Shown here in pieces: positions 13,100 through 26,900 of a stretch of DNA of 64,000 nucleotides. The position numbers and the translations under genes are program-made. Within the stretch, counting starts at the first letter, position 1. Every line of letters starts with the position of its first letter. Origin of the DNA: Taudactylus pleione (Eukaryota; Chordata; Amphibia; Anura; Myobatrachidae); assembly GCA_031769625.1 (NCBI GenBank), contig JAUIMM010000699.1, positions 248,001 to 312,000 on the forward strand, given 5' to 3'. The notes under the pieces are model-generated. The model was not told the origin of the DNA. It searched no databases and saw only the letters and a program-made list of their open reading frames with translations.

Positions 13100-15050
13100 T
13101 TGGCCTAAAAAGTGCATTTGCTGTTTTCTCTTAAACGCGACATGGGAGAAAAACCATTTCACATCACATTTGTGGGTCTTGGTCTTCAACACATTCGGTG
13201 AAATTTTGAGCTGGTTGTTGTTTGCTACAAGAGGAGATATCACAAAGTATGCGCTTTTGTTGTTTCCATTGCTTTCAAAGCATTTTGGCCTAAAACGAGC
13301 ATTTGCTGTTTTTTCTTAAACGCAACATGGGAGAAAAACCATTTCACATCACATTTGTGGGTCTTGGTCTTCAACACATTTTTTAAATTTTGAGCTGTCT
13401 GTGTTTGCTACAAGAGGAGATATCACAAAGTATGGGCTTTTGTTGTTTACATTGCTTTCAATGCGTTTTGGCTTAAAACGAGCATTTGCTGTTTTCTCTT
13501 AAATACAACATGGGAGAAAAACCATTTCACATCACATTTGTGGGTCTTGTTCTTCAACACATTCAGTGAAATTTTGAGCTGTCTGTTTGCTACAAGAGGA
13601 GATATCACAAAGTATGCGCTTTTGTTGTTTTCATTGCTTTCAATGCATTTTGGCCTAAAACAACCATTTACTGTTTTCTCTTAAATGCAACATGGGAGAA
13701 AAACCTTTTCACATCACATTTGTGGGTCTTGTTCTTCAACACATTCTGTGAAATTTTGAGCTGTCTGTGTTTGCTACAAGAGGAGACATCACAAAGTATG
13801 CGCTTTTGTTGTTTCCATTGCTTTCAATGCATTTTGACCTAAAATGAGCATTTGCTGTTTTCTCTTAAGCGCAACATGGGAGAAAAACCATTTCACATCA
13901 CATTTGTGGGTCTTGTTCTTCAACACATTCGGTGAAATTTTGAGCTGTCTGTGTTTGCTACAAGAGGAGATATCACAAAGTATGCGCTTTTGTTGTTTCC
14001 ATTGCTTTCAATACATTTTGGCCTAAAACGAGCATTTGCTGTTTTCTCTTAAATACAACATGGGAGAAAAACCATTTCACATCACATTTGTGGGTCTTGT
14101 TCTTCAACACATCCAGTGAAATTTTGAGCTGTCTGTGTTTGCTACAAGAGGAGATATCACAAAGTATGCGCTTTTGTTATTTCCATTGCTTTCAATGCAT
14201 TTTGGCATATAACTTGCATTTGCTGTTTTCTCTTAAACGCAACATGGGAGAAAAACTATTTCACATCACATTTGTGGGTGTTGGTCTTCAACACATTTGG
14301 TGAAATTTTGAGATGTCTGTGTTTGCTACAAGAGGAGATATCACAAAGTATGTGCTTTTGTTGTTTCCATTGCTTTCAATGCATTTTGGCCAAAAACGAC
14401 CATTTGCTGTTTTCTCTAAAATGCGACATGGGAGAAAAAACATTTCACATCTCATTTGTGGGTCTTGGTCTTCAACACATTCGGTGAAATTTTGAGCTGT
14501 CTGTGTTTGCTACAAGAGGAGATATCACAAAGTATGCACTTTTGTTATTTCCATTGCTTTCAATGCATTTTGGCAAAAAATGAGCATTTGATGTTTTTTC
14601 TTAAACGCAATACGGGGGAAAAACCATTTCACATCACATTTGTGGGCCTTGGTCTTCAACACATTCGGTGAAATTTTGAGCTGTCTGTATTTGCTACAAG
14701 AGGAGATATCACAAAGTATGAGCTTTTGTTGTTTCCATTGCTTTCAATGCATTTTGGCCTAAAACGAGCATTTGCTGTTTTCTCTAAAACGCGACATGGG
14801 AGAAAAACCAATTCACATCACATTTGTGGGTCTTGGTCTTCAACACATTTGGTGAAATTTTGAGCTGTCTGTGTTTGCTACAAGAGGAGATATCACAAAG
14901 CATGCGCTCTTGTTGTTTCCATTGCTTTCAATGCGTTTTGGCCTAAAACGAGAATTTGCTGTTTTCTCTTAAATACAACATGGGAGAAAAACCATTTCAC
15001 ATCACATTTGTGGGTCTTATTCTTCAACACATTTGGTGAAATTTTGAGCT
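13100..15050. repeat. Satellite block C, copy 2
   Basis: Recurs from about 2,460-4,600 with a shift of 10,640 bp, then about 10,457 bp after loss of one monomer near 14,660. Variants carried along include GCTGGTTGTTGTTTGC near 13,211, the CAACCATTTAC form near 13,661 and GAGAATTTGC near 14,949. The monomers just right of it (about 15,060-16,080) are a mosaic of types seen elsewhere in the array. Confidence 0.8.
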
Positions 15051-16079
15051 GTCTGTGTTTGCTACAAGAGGAGATATAACAAAGTATGCGCTTTTGTTGT
15101 TTCCATTGCTTTCAATGCATTTTGGCCTAAAACGTGCATTTGCTGTTTTCTCTTAAATGCAACATGGGAGAAAAACTATTTCAACTCACATTTGTGGGTC
15201 TTGGTCTTCAACACATTTGGTGAAATTTTGAGATGTCTGTGTTTGCTACAAGAGGAGATATAACAAAGTATGTGCTTTTGTTGTTTCCATTGCTTTCAAT
15301 GCATTTTGGCCTAAAACGACCATTTGCTGTTTTCTCTAAAATGCGACATGGGAGAAGAACCATTTCACATCACATTTGTGGGTCTTGGTCTTCAACACAT
15401 TTGGTGAAATTTTGAGCTGTCTGTGTTTGCTACAAGAGGAGATATCACAAAGTATGCGCTTTTGTTGTTTCCATTTCTTTCAATGCATTTTGGCCTAAAA
15501 GGAGCATTTGATGTTTTTTCTTAAATGCAATATGGGAGAAAAACCATTTCACATCACATTTGTGGGTCTTGGTCTTCAACACATTTGGTGAAATTTTGAG
15601 CTGTCTGTGTTTGCTACAAGAGGAGATATCACAAAGTATGCGCTTTTGTTGTTTCCATTGCTTTCAATGCATTTTGGCCTATAACGAGCATTTGCTGTTT
15701 TCTCTTAAACGCGACATGGGAGAAAAACCATTTCACATCACATTTGTGGGTCTTGGTCTTCAACACATTCGGTGAAATTTTGATCTGGTTGTTGTTTGCT
15801 ACAAGAGGAGATATCACAAAGTATGCGCTTTTGTTGTTTCCATTGCTTTCAAAGCATTTTGGCCTAAAACGAGCATTTGCTGTTTTTTCTTAAACGCAAC
15901 ATGGGAGAAAAACCATTTCACATCACATTTGTGGGTCTTGGTCTTCAACACATTTTTTTAAATTTTGTGCTGTCTGTGTTTGCTACAAGAGGAGATATAA
16001 CAAAGTATGCGCTTTTGTTGTTTACATTGCTTTCAATGCGTTTTGGCCTAAAACGAGCATTTGCAGTTTTCTCTTAAAT

Positions 16080-17450
16080 ACAACATGGGAGAAAAACTAT
16101 TTCACATCACATTTGTGGGTCTTGGTCTTCAACACATTTGGTGAAATTTTGAGATGTCTGTGTTTGCTACAAGAGGAGATATCACAAAGTATGTGCTTTT
16201 GTTGTTTCCATTGCTTTCAATGCATTTTGGCCAAAAACGACCATTTGCTGTTTTCTCTAAAATGCGACATGGGAGAAAAACCATTTCACATCTCATTTGT
16301 GGGTCTTGGTCTTCAACACATTCGGTGAAATTTTGAGCTGTCTGTGTTTGCTACAAGAGGAAATATCACAAAGTATGCGCTTTTGTTGTTTCCATTGCTT
16401 TCAATGCATTTTGGCCTAAAATGAGCATTTGATGTTTTTTCTTAAACGCAATATGGGAGAAAAACCATTTCACATCACAATTGTGGGTCTTGGTCTTCAA
16501 CACATTTGGTGAAATTTTGAGCTGTCTGTGTTTGCTACAAGAGGAGATATCACAAAGTATGCGCTTTTGTTGTTTCCATTGCTTTCAATGCATTTTGACC
16601 TAAAATGAGCATTTGCTGTTTTCTCTTAAACGCAACATGGGAGAAAAACCATTTCACATCACATTTGTGGGTCTTGTTCTTCAACACATTCGGTGAAATT
16701 TTGAGCTGTCTGTGTTTGCTACAAGAGGAGATATCACAAAGTATGCGCTTTTGTTGTTTCCATTGCTTTCAATACATTTTGGCCCAGAACGAGCATTTGC
16801 TGTTTTCTCTTAAATACAACATGGGAGAAAAACCATTTCACATCACATTTGTGGGTCTTGTTCTTCAACACATTCGGTGAAATTTTGAGCTGTCTCTGTT
16901 TGCTACAAGACGAGATATCACAAAGTATGCACTTTTGTTGCTTCCATTGCTTTCAATGCATTTTGGCCTAAAATGAGCATTTGCTGTTTTTTCTTAAACG
17001 CAACATGGGAGAAAAACTATTTCACATCACATTTGTGGGTCTTGGTCTTCAACACATTTGGTGAAATTTTGAGATGTCTGTGTTTGCTACAAGAGGAGAT
17101 ATCACAAAGTATGTGCTTTTGTTGTTTCCATTGCTTTCAATGCATTTTGGCCAAAAACGATCATTTGCTGTTTTCTCTAAAATGCGACATGGGAGAAAAA
17201 CCATTTCACATCTCATTTGTGGGTCTTGGTCTTCAACACATTCGGTGAAATTTTGAGCTGTCTGTGTTTGCTACAAGAGGAGATATCACAAAGTATGCGC
17301 TTTTGTTGTTTCCATTGCTTTCAATGCATTTTGGCCTAAAATGAGCATTTGATGTTTTTTCTTAAACGCAATATGGGAGAAAAACCATTTCACATCACAT
17401 TTGTGGGTCTTGGTCTTCAACACATTTGGTGAAATTTTGAGCTGTCTGTG
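16080..17450. repeat. 5-monomer (920-bp) tandem duplication in the satellite
   Basis: Monomers at about 16,080-16,530 match about 17,000-17,450 at a shift of 920 bp, exactly five 184-bp units. The match includes the GGCCAAAAACGA variant (16,230 and 17,150), the ATCTCATTTGTGG variant (16,290 and 17,210) and the following GATGTTTTTTC monomer. Similarity fades after about 17,520. Confidence 0.7.
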
Positions 17451-17939
17451 TTTGCTACAAGAGGAGATATCACAAAGTATGCGCTTTTGTTGTTTCCATT
17501 GCTTTCAATGCATTTTGGCCTAAAACGAGCATTTGCTGTTTTTTCTTAAATGCAACATGGGAGAAAAACCATTTCACATCACATTTGTGGGTCTTGGTCT
17601 TCAACACATTTGGTGAAATTTTGAGCTGTCTGTGTTTGCTACAAGAGGAGATATCACAAACTATGCGCTTTTGTTGTTTCCATTGCTTTCAATGCGTTTT
17701 GGCCTAAAACGAGCATTTGCTGTTTTCTCTTAAAAGCAACATGGGAGAAAAACCATTTCACATCACATTTGTGGGTCTTAATCTTCAACACATTTGGTGA
17801 AATTTTGAGCTGTCTGTGTTTGCTACAAGAGGAGATATAACAAAGTATGCGCTTTTGTTGTTTCCATTGCTTTCAATGTATTTTGGCCTAAAACGTGCAT
17901 TTGCTGTTTTCTCTTAAACGCAACATGGGAGAAAAACTA

Positions 17940-20900
17940 TTTCACATCACATTTGTGGGTCTTGGTCTTCAACACATTTGGTGAAATTTTGAGATGTCTG
18001 TGTTTGCTACAAGAGGAGATATCACAAAGTATGCGCTTTTGTTGTTTTCATTGCTTTCAATGCATTTTGGCCTAAAACGAGCATTTGCTGTTTTCTCTTA
18101 AACGCAACATGGGAGAAAAACCATTTCACATCACATTTGTGGGTCTTGTTCTTCAAAACATTCGGTGAAATTTTGAGCTGTCTGTGTGTGCTGAAAGAGG
18201 AGATATAACAAACTAGGCGCTTTTGTTGTTTCCATTGCTTTCAATACATTTTGGCCTAAAATAAGTATTTGCTGTTTTCTCTTAAATACAACATGGGAGA
18301 AAAACCATTTCACATCACATTTGTGGGTCTTGTTCTTCAACACATTCGGTGAAATTTTGAGCTGTCTGTTTGCTACAAGAGGAGATATCACAAAGCATGC
18401 GCTCTTGTTGTTTCCATTGCTTTCAATGCGTTTTGGCCTAAAATGAGCATTTGCTGTTTTCTCTTAAATGCAACATGGGAGAAAAACCATTTCACATCAC
18501 ATTTGTGGGTCTTATTCTTCAACACATTTGGTGAAATTTTTGAGCTGTCTGTGTTTGCTACAAGAGGAGATATAACAAAGTATGCGCTTTTGTTGTTTCC
18601 ATTGCTTTCAATGCATTTTGGCCTAAAACGTGCATTTGCTGTTTTCTCTTAAATGCAACATGGGAGAAAAACTATTTCAACTCACATTTGTGGGTCTTGG
18701 TCTTCAACACATTTGGTGAAATTTTGAGATGTCTGTGTTTGCTACAAGAGGAGATATAACAAAGTATGTGCTTTTGTTGTTTCCATTGCTTTCAATGCAT
18801 TTTGGCCTAAAATGACCATTAGCTGTTTTCTCTAAAATGCAATATGGGAGAAAAACCATTTCACATCACATTTGTGGGTCTTGGTCTTCAACACATTTGG
18901 TGAAATTTTGAGCTGTCTGTTTGCTACAAGAGGAGATATCACAAAGTATGCGCTTTTGTTGTTTCCATTGCTTTCAATGCGTTTTGGCCTAAAACGAGCA
19001 TTAACTGTTTTCTCTTAAATACAACATGGGAGAAAAACCATTTCACATCACATTTGTGGGTCTTATTCTTCAACACATTTGGTGAAATTTTGAGCTGTCT
19101 GTGTTTGCTACAAGAGGAGATATAACAAAGTACGCGCTTTTGTTGTTTCCATTGCTTTCAATGCATTTTGGCCTAAAAAGTGCATTTGCTGTTTTCTATT
19201 AAACGCAACATGGGGGAAAAACTATTTCACATCACATTTGTGGGTCTTATTCTTCAACACATTTGGTGAAATTTTGAGATGTCTGTGTTTGCTACAAGAG
19301 GAGATATCACAAAGTATGCGCTTTTGTTGTTTCCATTGCTTTCAATGCATTTTGGCCTAAAACGAGCATTTGCTGTTTTTTCTTAAACGCAACATGGGAG
19401 AAAAACCATTTCACATCACATTTGTGGGTCTTGGTCTTCAACACATTTTTTAAAATTTTGAGCTGTCTGTGTTTGCTACAAGAGGAGATATCACAAAGTA
19501 TGCGCTTTTGTTGTTTCCATTGCTTTCAATGCATTTTGGCCTATAACAAGCATTTGCTGTTTTCTCTTAAATACAACATGGGAGAAAAACCATTTCACAT
19601 CACATTTGTGGGTCTTGGTCTTCAACACATTTGGTGAAATTTTGAGCTGTCTGTGTTTGCTACAAGAGGAGATATCACAAAGTATGCGCTTTTGTTGTTT
19701 TCATTGCTTTCAATGCATTTTGGCCTAAAACGAGCATTTGCTGTTTTCTCTTAAACGCAACATGGGAGAAAAACCATTTCACATCACATTTGTGGGTCTT
19801 GTTCTTCAAAACATTCGGTGAAATTTTGAGCTGTCTGTGTGTGCTGAAAGAGGAGATATAACAAACTATGCGCTTTTGTTGTTTCCATTGCTTTCAATAC
19901 ATTTTGGCCTAAAACGAGTATTTGCTGTTTTCTCTTAAATACAACATGGGAGAAAAACCATTTCACATCACATTTGTGGGTCTTGTTCTTCAACACATTC
20001 GGTGAAATTTTGAGCTGTCTGTTTGCTACAAGAGGAGATATCACAAAGCATGCGCTCTTGTTGTTTCCATTGCTTTCAATGCGTTTTGGCCTAAAATGAG
20101 CATTTGCTGTTTTCTCTTAAATGCAACATGGGAGAAAAACCATTTCACATCACATTTGTGGGTCTTATTCTTCAACACATTTGGTGAAATTTTGAGCTGT
20201 CTGTGTTTGCTACAAGAGGAGATATAACAAAGTATGCGCTTTTGTTTTTTCCATTGCTTTCAATGCATTTTGGCCTAAAACGTGCATTTGCTGTTTTCTC
20301 TTAAATGCAACATGGGAGAAAAACTATTTCAACTCACATTTGTGGGTCTTGGTCTTCAACACATTTGGTGAAATTTTGAGATGTCTGTGTTTGCTACAAG
20401 AGGAGATATAACAAAGTATGTGCTTTTGTTGTTTCCATTGCTTTCAATGCATTTTGGCCTAAAATGACCATTTGCTGTTTTCTCTAAAATGCAATATGGG
20501 AGAAAAACCATTTCACATCACATTTGTGGGTCTTGGTCTTCAACACATTTGGTGAAATTTTGAGCTGTCTGTGTTTGCTACAAGAGGAGATATCACAAAG
20601 TATGCGCTTTTGTTGTTTCCATTGCTTTCAATGCGTTTTGGCCTAAAACGAGCATTAACTGTTTTCTCTTAAATACAATATGGGAGAAAAACCATTTCAC
20701 ATCACAATTGTGGGTCTTGTTCTTCAACACATTCGGTGAAATTTTGAGCTGTCTGTGTTTGCTACAAGAGGAGATATCACAAAGTATGCGCTTTTGTTGT
20801 TTCCATTGCTTTCAACACATTTTGGCCTAAAACGAGCATTTGCTGTTTTCTCTTAAATACAACATGGGAGAAAAACCATTTCACATCACATTTGTGGGTC

Positions 20901-23900
20901 TTGTTCTTCAACACATTCGGTGAAATTTTGAGCTGTCTCTGTTTGCTACAAGACGAGATATCACAAAGTATGCACTTTTGTTGCTTCCATTGCTTTCAAT
21001 GCATTTTGGCCTAAAACGAGCATTTGCTGTTTTTTCTTAAACGCAACATGGGAGAAAAACTATTTCACATCACATTTGTGGGTCTTGGTCTTCAATACAT
21101 TTGGTGAAATTTTGAGATGTCTGTGTTTGCTACAAGAGGAGATATCACAAAGTATGTGCTTTTGTTGTTTCCATTGCTTTCAATGCATTTTGGCCAAAAA
21201 TGATCATTTGCTGTTTTCTCTAAAATGCGACATGGGAGAAAAACCATTTCACATCTCATTTGTGGGTCTTGGTCTTCAACACATTCGGTGAAATTTTGAG
21301 CTGTCTGTGTTTGCTACAAGAGGAGATATCACAAAGTATGCGCTTTTGTTGTTTCCATTGCTTTCAATGCATTTTGGCCTAAAATGAGCATTTGATGTTT
21401 TTTCTTAAACGCAATATGGGAGAAAAACCATTTCACATCACATTTGTGGGTCTTGGTCTTCAACACATTTGGTGAAATTTTGAGCTGTCTGTGTTTGCTA
21501 CAAGAGGAGATATCACAAAGTATGCGCTTTTGTTGTTTCCATTGCTTTCAATGCGTTTTGGCCTAAAACGAGCATTTGCTGTTTTCTCTTAAAAGCAACA
21601 TGGGAGAAAAACCATTTCACATCACATTTGTGGGTCTTAATCTTCAACACATTTGGTGAAATTTTGAGCTGTCTGTGTTTGCTACAAGAGGAGATATAAC
21701 AAAGTATGCGCTTTTGTTGTTTCCATTGCTTTCAATGTATTTTGGCCTAAAACGTGCATTTGCTGTTTTCTCTTAAACGCAACATGGGAGAAAAACTATT
21801 TCACATCACATTTGTGGGTCTTGGTCTTCAACACATTTGGTGAAATTTTGAGATGTCTGTGTTTGCTACAAGAGGAGATATCACAAAGTATGCGCTTTTG
21901 TTGTTTTCATTGCTTTCAATGCATTTTGGCCTAAAACGAGCATTTGCTGTTTTCTCTTAAACGCAACATGGGAGAAAAACCATTTCACATCACATTTGTG
22001 GGTCTTGTTCTTCAAAACATTCGGTGAAATTTTGAGCTGTCTGTGTGTGCTGAAAGAGGAGATATAACAAACTAGGCGCTTTTGTTGTTTCCATTGCTTT
22101 CAATACATTTTGGCCTAAAATAAGTATTTGCTGTTTTCTCTTAAATACAACATGGGAGAAAAACCATTTCACATCACATTTGTGGGTCTTGTTCTTCAAC
22201 ACATTCGGTGAAATTTTGAGCTGTCTGTTTGCTACAAGAGGAGATATCACAAAGCATGCGCTCTTGTTGTTTCCATTGCTTTCAATGCGTTTTGGCCTAA
22301 AATGAGCATTTGCTGTTTTCTCTTAAATGCAACATGGGAGAAAAACCATTTCACATCACATTTGTGGGTCTTATTCTTCAACACATTTGGTGAATTTTTG
22401 AGCTGTCTGTGTTTGCTACAAGAGGAGATATAACAAAGTATGCGCTTTTGTTGTTTCCATTGCTTTCAATGCATTTTGGCCTAAAACGTGCATTTGCTGT
22501 TTTCTCTTAAATGCAACATGGGAGAAAAACTATTTCAACTCACATTTGTGGGTCTTGGTCTTCAACACATTTGGTGAAATTTTGAGATGTCTGTGTTTGC
22601 TACAAGAGGAGATATAACAAAGTATGTGCTTTTGTTGTTTCCATTGCTTTCAATGCATTTTGGCCTAAAATGACCATTAGCTGTTTTCTCTAAAATGCAA
22701 TATGGGAGAAAAACCATTTCACATCACATTTGTGGGTCTTGGTCTTCAACACATTTGGTGAAATTTTGAGCTGTCTGTTTGCTACAAGAGGAGATATCAC
22801 AAAGTATGCGCTTTTGTTGTTTCCATTGCTTTCAATGCGTTTTGGCCTAAAACGAGCATTAACTGTTTTCTCTTAAATACAACATGGGAGAAAAACCATT
22901 TCACATCACATTTGTGGGTCTTATTCTTCAACACATTTGGTGAAATTTTGAGCTGTCTGTGTTTGCTACAAGAGGAGATATAACAAAGTACGCGCTTTTG
23001 TTGTTTCCATTGCTTTCAATGCATTTTGGCCTAAAAAGTGCATTTGCTGTTTTCTATTAAACGCAACATGGGGGAAAAACTATTTCACATCACATTTGTG
23101 GGTCTTATTCTTCAACACATTTGGTGAAATTTTGAGATGTCTGTGTTTGCTACAAGAGGAGATATCACAAAGTATGCGCTTTTGTTGTTTCCATTGCTTT
23201 CAATGCATTTTGGCCTAAAACGAGCATTTGCTGTTTTTTCTTAAACGCAACATGGGAGAAAAACCATTTCACATCACATTTGTGGGTCTTGGTCTTCAAC
23301 ACATTTTTTAAAATTTTGAGCTGTCTGTGTTTGCTACAAGAGGAGATATCACAAAGTATGCGCTTTTGTTGTTTCCATTGCTTTCAATGCATTTTGGCCT
23401 ATAACGAGCATTTGCTGTTTTCTCTTAAATACAACATGGGAGAAAAACCATTTCACATCACATTTGTGGGTCTTGGTCTTCAACACATTTGGTGAAATTT
23501 TGAGCTGTCTGTGTTTGCTACAAGAGGAGATATCACAAAGTATGCGCTTTTGTTGTTTTCATTGCTTTCAATGCATTTTGGCCTAAAACGAGCATTTGCT
23601 GTTTTCTCTTAAACGCAACATGGGAGAAAAACCATTTCACATCACATTTGTGGGTCTTGTTCTTCAAAACATTCGGTGAAATTTTGAGCTGTCTGTGTGT
23701 GCTGAAAGAGGAGATATAACAAACTATGCGCTTTTGTTGTTTCCATTGCTTTCAATACATTTTGGCCTAAAACGAGTATTTGCTGTTTTCTCTTAAATAC
23801 AACATGGGAGAAAAACCATTTCACATCACATTTGTGGGTCTTGTTCTTCAACACATTCGGTGAAATTTTGAGCTGTCTGTTTGCTACAAGAGGAGATATC

Positions 23901-26900
23901 ACAAAGCATGCGCTCTTGTTGTTTCCATTGCTTTCAATGCGTTTTGGCCTAAAATGAGCATTTGCTGTTTTCTCTTAAATGCAACATGGGAGAAAAACCA
24001 TTTCACATCACATTTGTGGGTCTTATTCTTCAACACATTTGGTGAAATTTTGAGCTGTCTGTGTTTGCTACAAGAGGAGATATAACAAAGTATGCGCTTT
24101 TGTTGTTTCCATTGCTTTCAATGCATTTTGGCCTAAAACGTGCATTTGCTGTTTTCTCTTAAATGCAACATGGGAGAAAAACTATTTCAACTCACATTTG
24201 TGGGTCTTGGTCTTCAACACATTTGGTGAAATTTTGAGATGTCTGTGTTTGCTACAAGAGGAGATATAACAAAGTATGTGCTTTTGTTGTTTCCATTGCT
24301 TTCAATGCATTTTGGCCTAAAATGACCATTTGCTGTTTTCTCTAAAATGCAATATGGGAGAAAAACCATTTCACATCACATTTGTGGGTCTTGGTCTTCA
24401 ACACATTTGGTGAAATTTTGAGCTGTCTGTGTTTGCTACAAGAGGAGATATCACAAAGTATGCGCTTTTGTTGTTTCCATTGCTTTCAATGCGTTTTGGC
24501 CTAAAACGAGCATTAACTGTTTTCTCTTAAATACAATATGGGAGAAAAACCATTTCACATCACAATTGTGGGTCTTGTTCTTCAACACATTCGGTGAAAT
24601 TTTGAGCTGTCTGTGTTTGCTACAAGAGGAGATATCACAAAGTATGCGCTTTTGTTGTTTCCATTGCTTTCAATACATTTTGGCCTAAAACGAGCATTTG
24701 CTGTTTTCTCTTAAATACAACATAGGAGAAAAACCATTTCACATCACATTTGTGGGTCTTGTTCTTCAACACATTCGGTGAAATTTTGAGCTGTCTCTGT
24801 TTGCTACAAGACGAGATATCACAAAGTATGCACTTTTGTTGCTTCCATTGCTTTCAATACATTTTGGCCTAAAACGAGCATTTGCTGTTTTTTCTTAAAC
24901 GCAACATGGGAGAAAAACTATTTCACATCACATTTGTGGGTCTTGGTCTTCAACACATTTGGTGAAATTTTGAGATGTCTGTGTTTGCTACAAGAGGAGA
25001 TATCACAAAGTATGTGCTTTTGTTGTTTCCATTGCTTTCAATGCATTTTGGCCAAAAACGATCATTTGCTGTTTTCTCTAAAATGCGACATGGGAGAAAA
25101 ACCATTTCACATCTCATTTGTGGGTCTTGGTCTTCAACACATTCGGTGAAATTTTGAGCTGTCTGTGTTTGCTACAAGAGGAGATATCACAAAGTATGCG
25201 CTTTTGTTGTTTCCATTGCTTCAATGCATTTTGGCCTAAAATGAGCATTTGATGTTTTTTCTTAAACGCAATATGGGAGAAAAACCATTTCACATCACAT
25301 TTGTGGGTCTTGGTCTTCAACACATTTGGTGAAATTTTGAGCTGTCTGTGTTTGCTACAAGAGGAGATATCACAAAGTATGCGCTTTTGTTGTTTCCATT
25401 GCTTTCAATGCTTTTTGGCCTAAAACGAGCATTTGCTGTTTTTTCTTAAATGCAACATGGGAGAAAAACCATTTCACATCACATTTGTGGGTCTTGGTCT
25501 TCAACACATTTGGTGAAATTTTGAGCTGTCTGTGTTTGCTACAAGAGGAGATATCACAAACTATGCGCTTTTGTTGTTTCCATTGCTTTCAATGCGTTTT
25601 GGCCTAAAACGAGCATTTGCTGTTTTCTCTTAAAAGCAACATGGGAGAAAAACCATTTCTCATCACATTTGAGGGTCTTAATCTTCAACACATTTGGTGA
25701 AATTTTGAGCTGTCTGTGTTTGCTACAAAAGGAGATATAACAAAGTATGCGCTTTTGTTGTTTCCATTGCTTTCAATGTATTTTGGCCTAAAACGTGCAT
25801 TTGCTGTTTTCTCTTAAACGCAACATGGGAGAAAAACTATTTCACATCACATTTGTGGGTCTTGGTCTTCAACACATTTGGTGAAATTTTGAGAAGTCTG
25901 TGTTTGCTACAAGAGGAGATATCACAAAGTATGCGCTTTTGTTGTTTTCATTGCTTTCAATGCATTTTGGCCTAAAACGAGCATTTGCTGTTTTCTCTTA
26001 AACGCAACATGGGAGAAAAACCATTTCACATCACATTTGTGGGTCTTGTTCTTCAAAACATTCGGTGAAATTTTGAGCTGTCTGTGTGTGCTGAAAGAGG
26101 AGATATAACAAACTATGCGCTTTTGTTGTTTCCATTGCTTTCAATACATTTTGGCCTAAAATGAGTATTTGCTGTTTTCTCTTAAATACAACATGGGAGA
26201 AAAACCATTTCACATCACATTTGTGGGTCTTGTTCTTCAACACATTCGGTGAAATTTTGAGCTGTCTGTTTGCTACAAGAGGAGATATCACAAAGCATGC
26301 GCTCTTGTTGTTTCCATTGCTTTCAATGCGTTTTGGCCTAAAATGAGCATTTGCTGTTTTCTCTTAAATGCAACATGGGAGAAAAACCATTTCACATCAC
26401 ATTTGTGGGTCTTATTCTTCAACACATTTGGTGAAATTTTGAGCTGTCTGTGTTTGCTACAAGAGGAGATATAACAAAGTATGCGCTTTTGTTGTTTCCA
26501 TTGCTTTCAATGCATTTTGGCCTAAAACGTGCATTTGCTGTTTTCTCTTAAATGCAACATGGGAGAAAAACTATTTCAACTCACATTTGTGGGTCTTGGT
26601 CTTCAACACATTTGGTGAAATTTTGAGATGTCTGTGTTTGCTACAAGAGGAGATATAACAAAGTATGTGCTTTTGTTGTTTCCATTGCTTTCAATGCATT
26701 TTGGCCTAAAATGACCATTTGCTGTTTTCTCTAAAATGCAATATGGGAGAAAAACCATTTCACATCACATTTGTGGGTCTTAGTCTTCAACACATTTGGT
26801 GAAATTTTGAGCTGTCTGTTTGCTACAAGAGGAGATATCACAAAGTATGCGCTTTTGTTGTTTCCATTGCTTTCAATGCGTTTTGGCCTAAAACGAGCAT

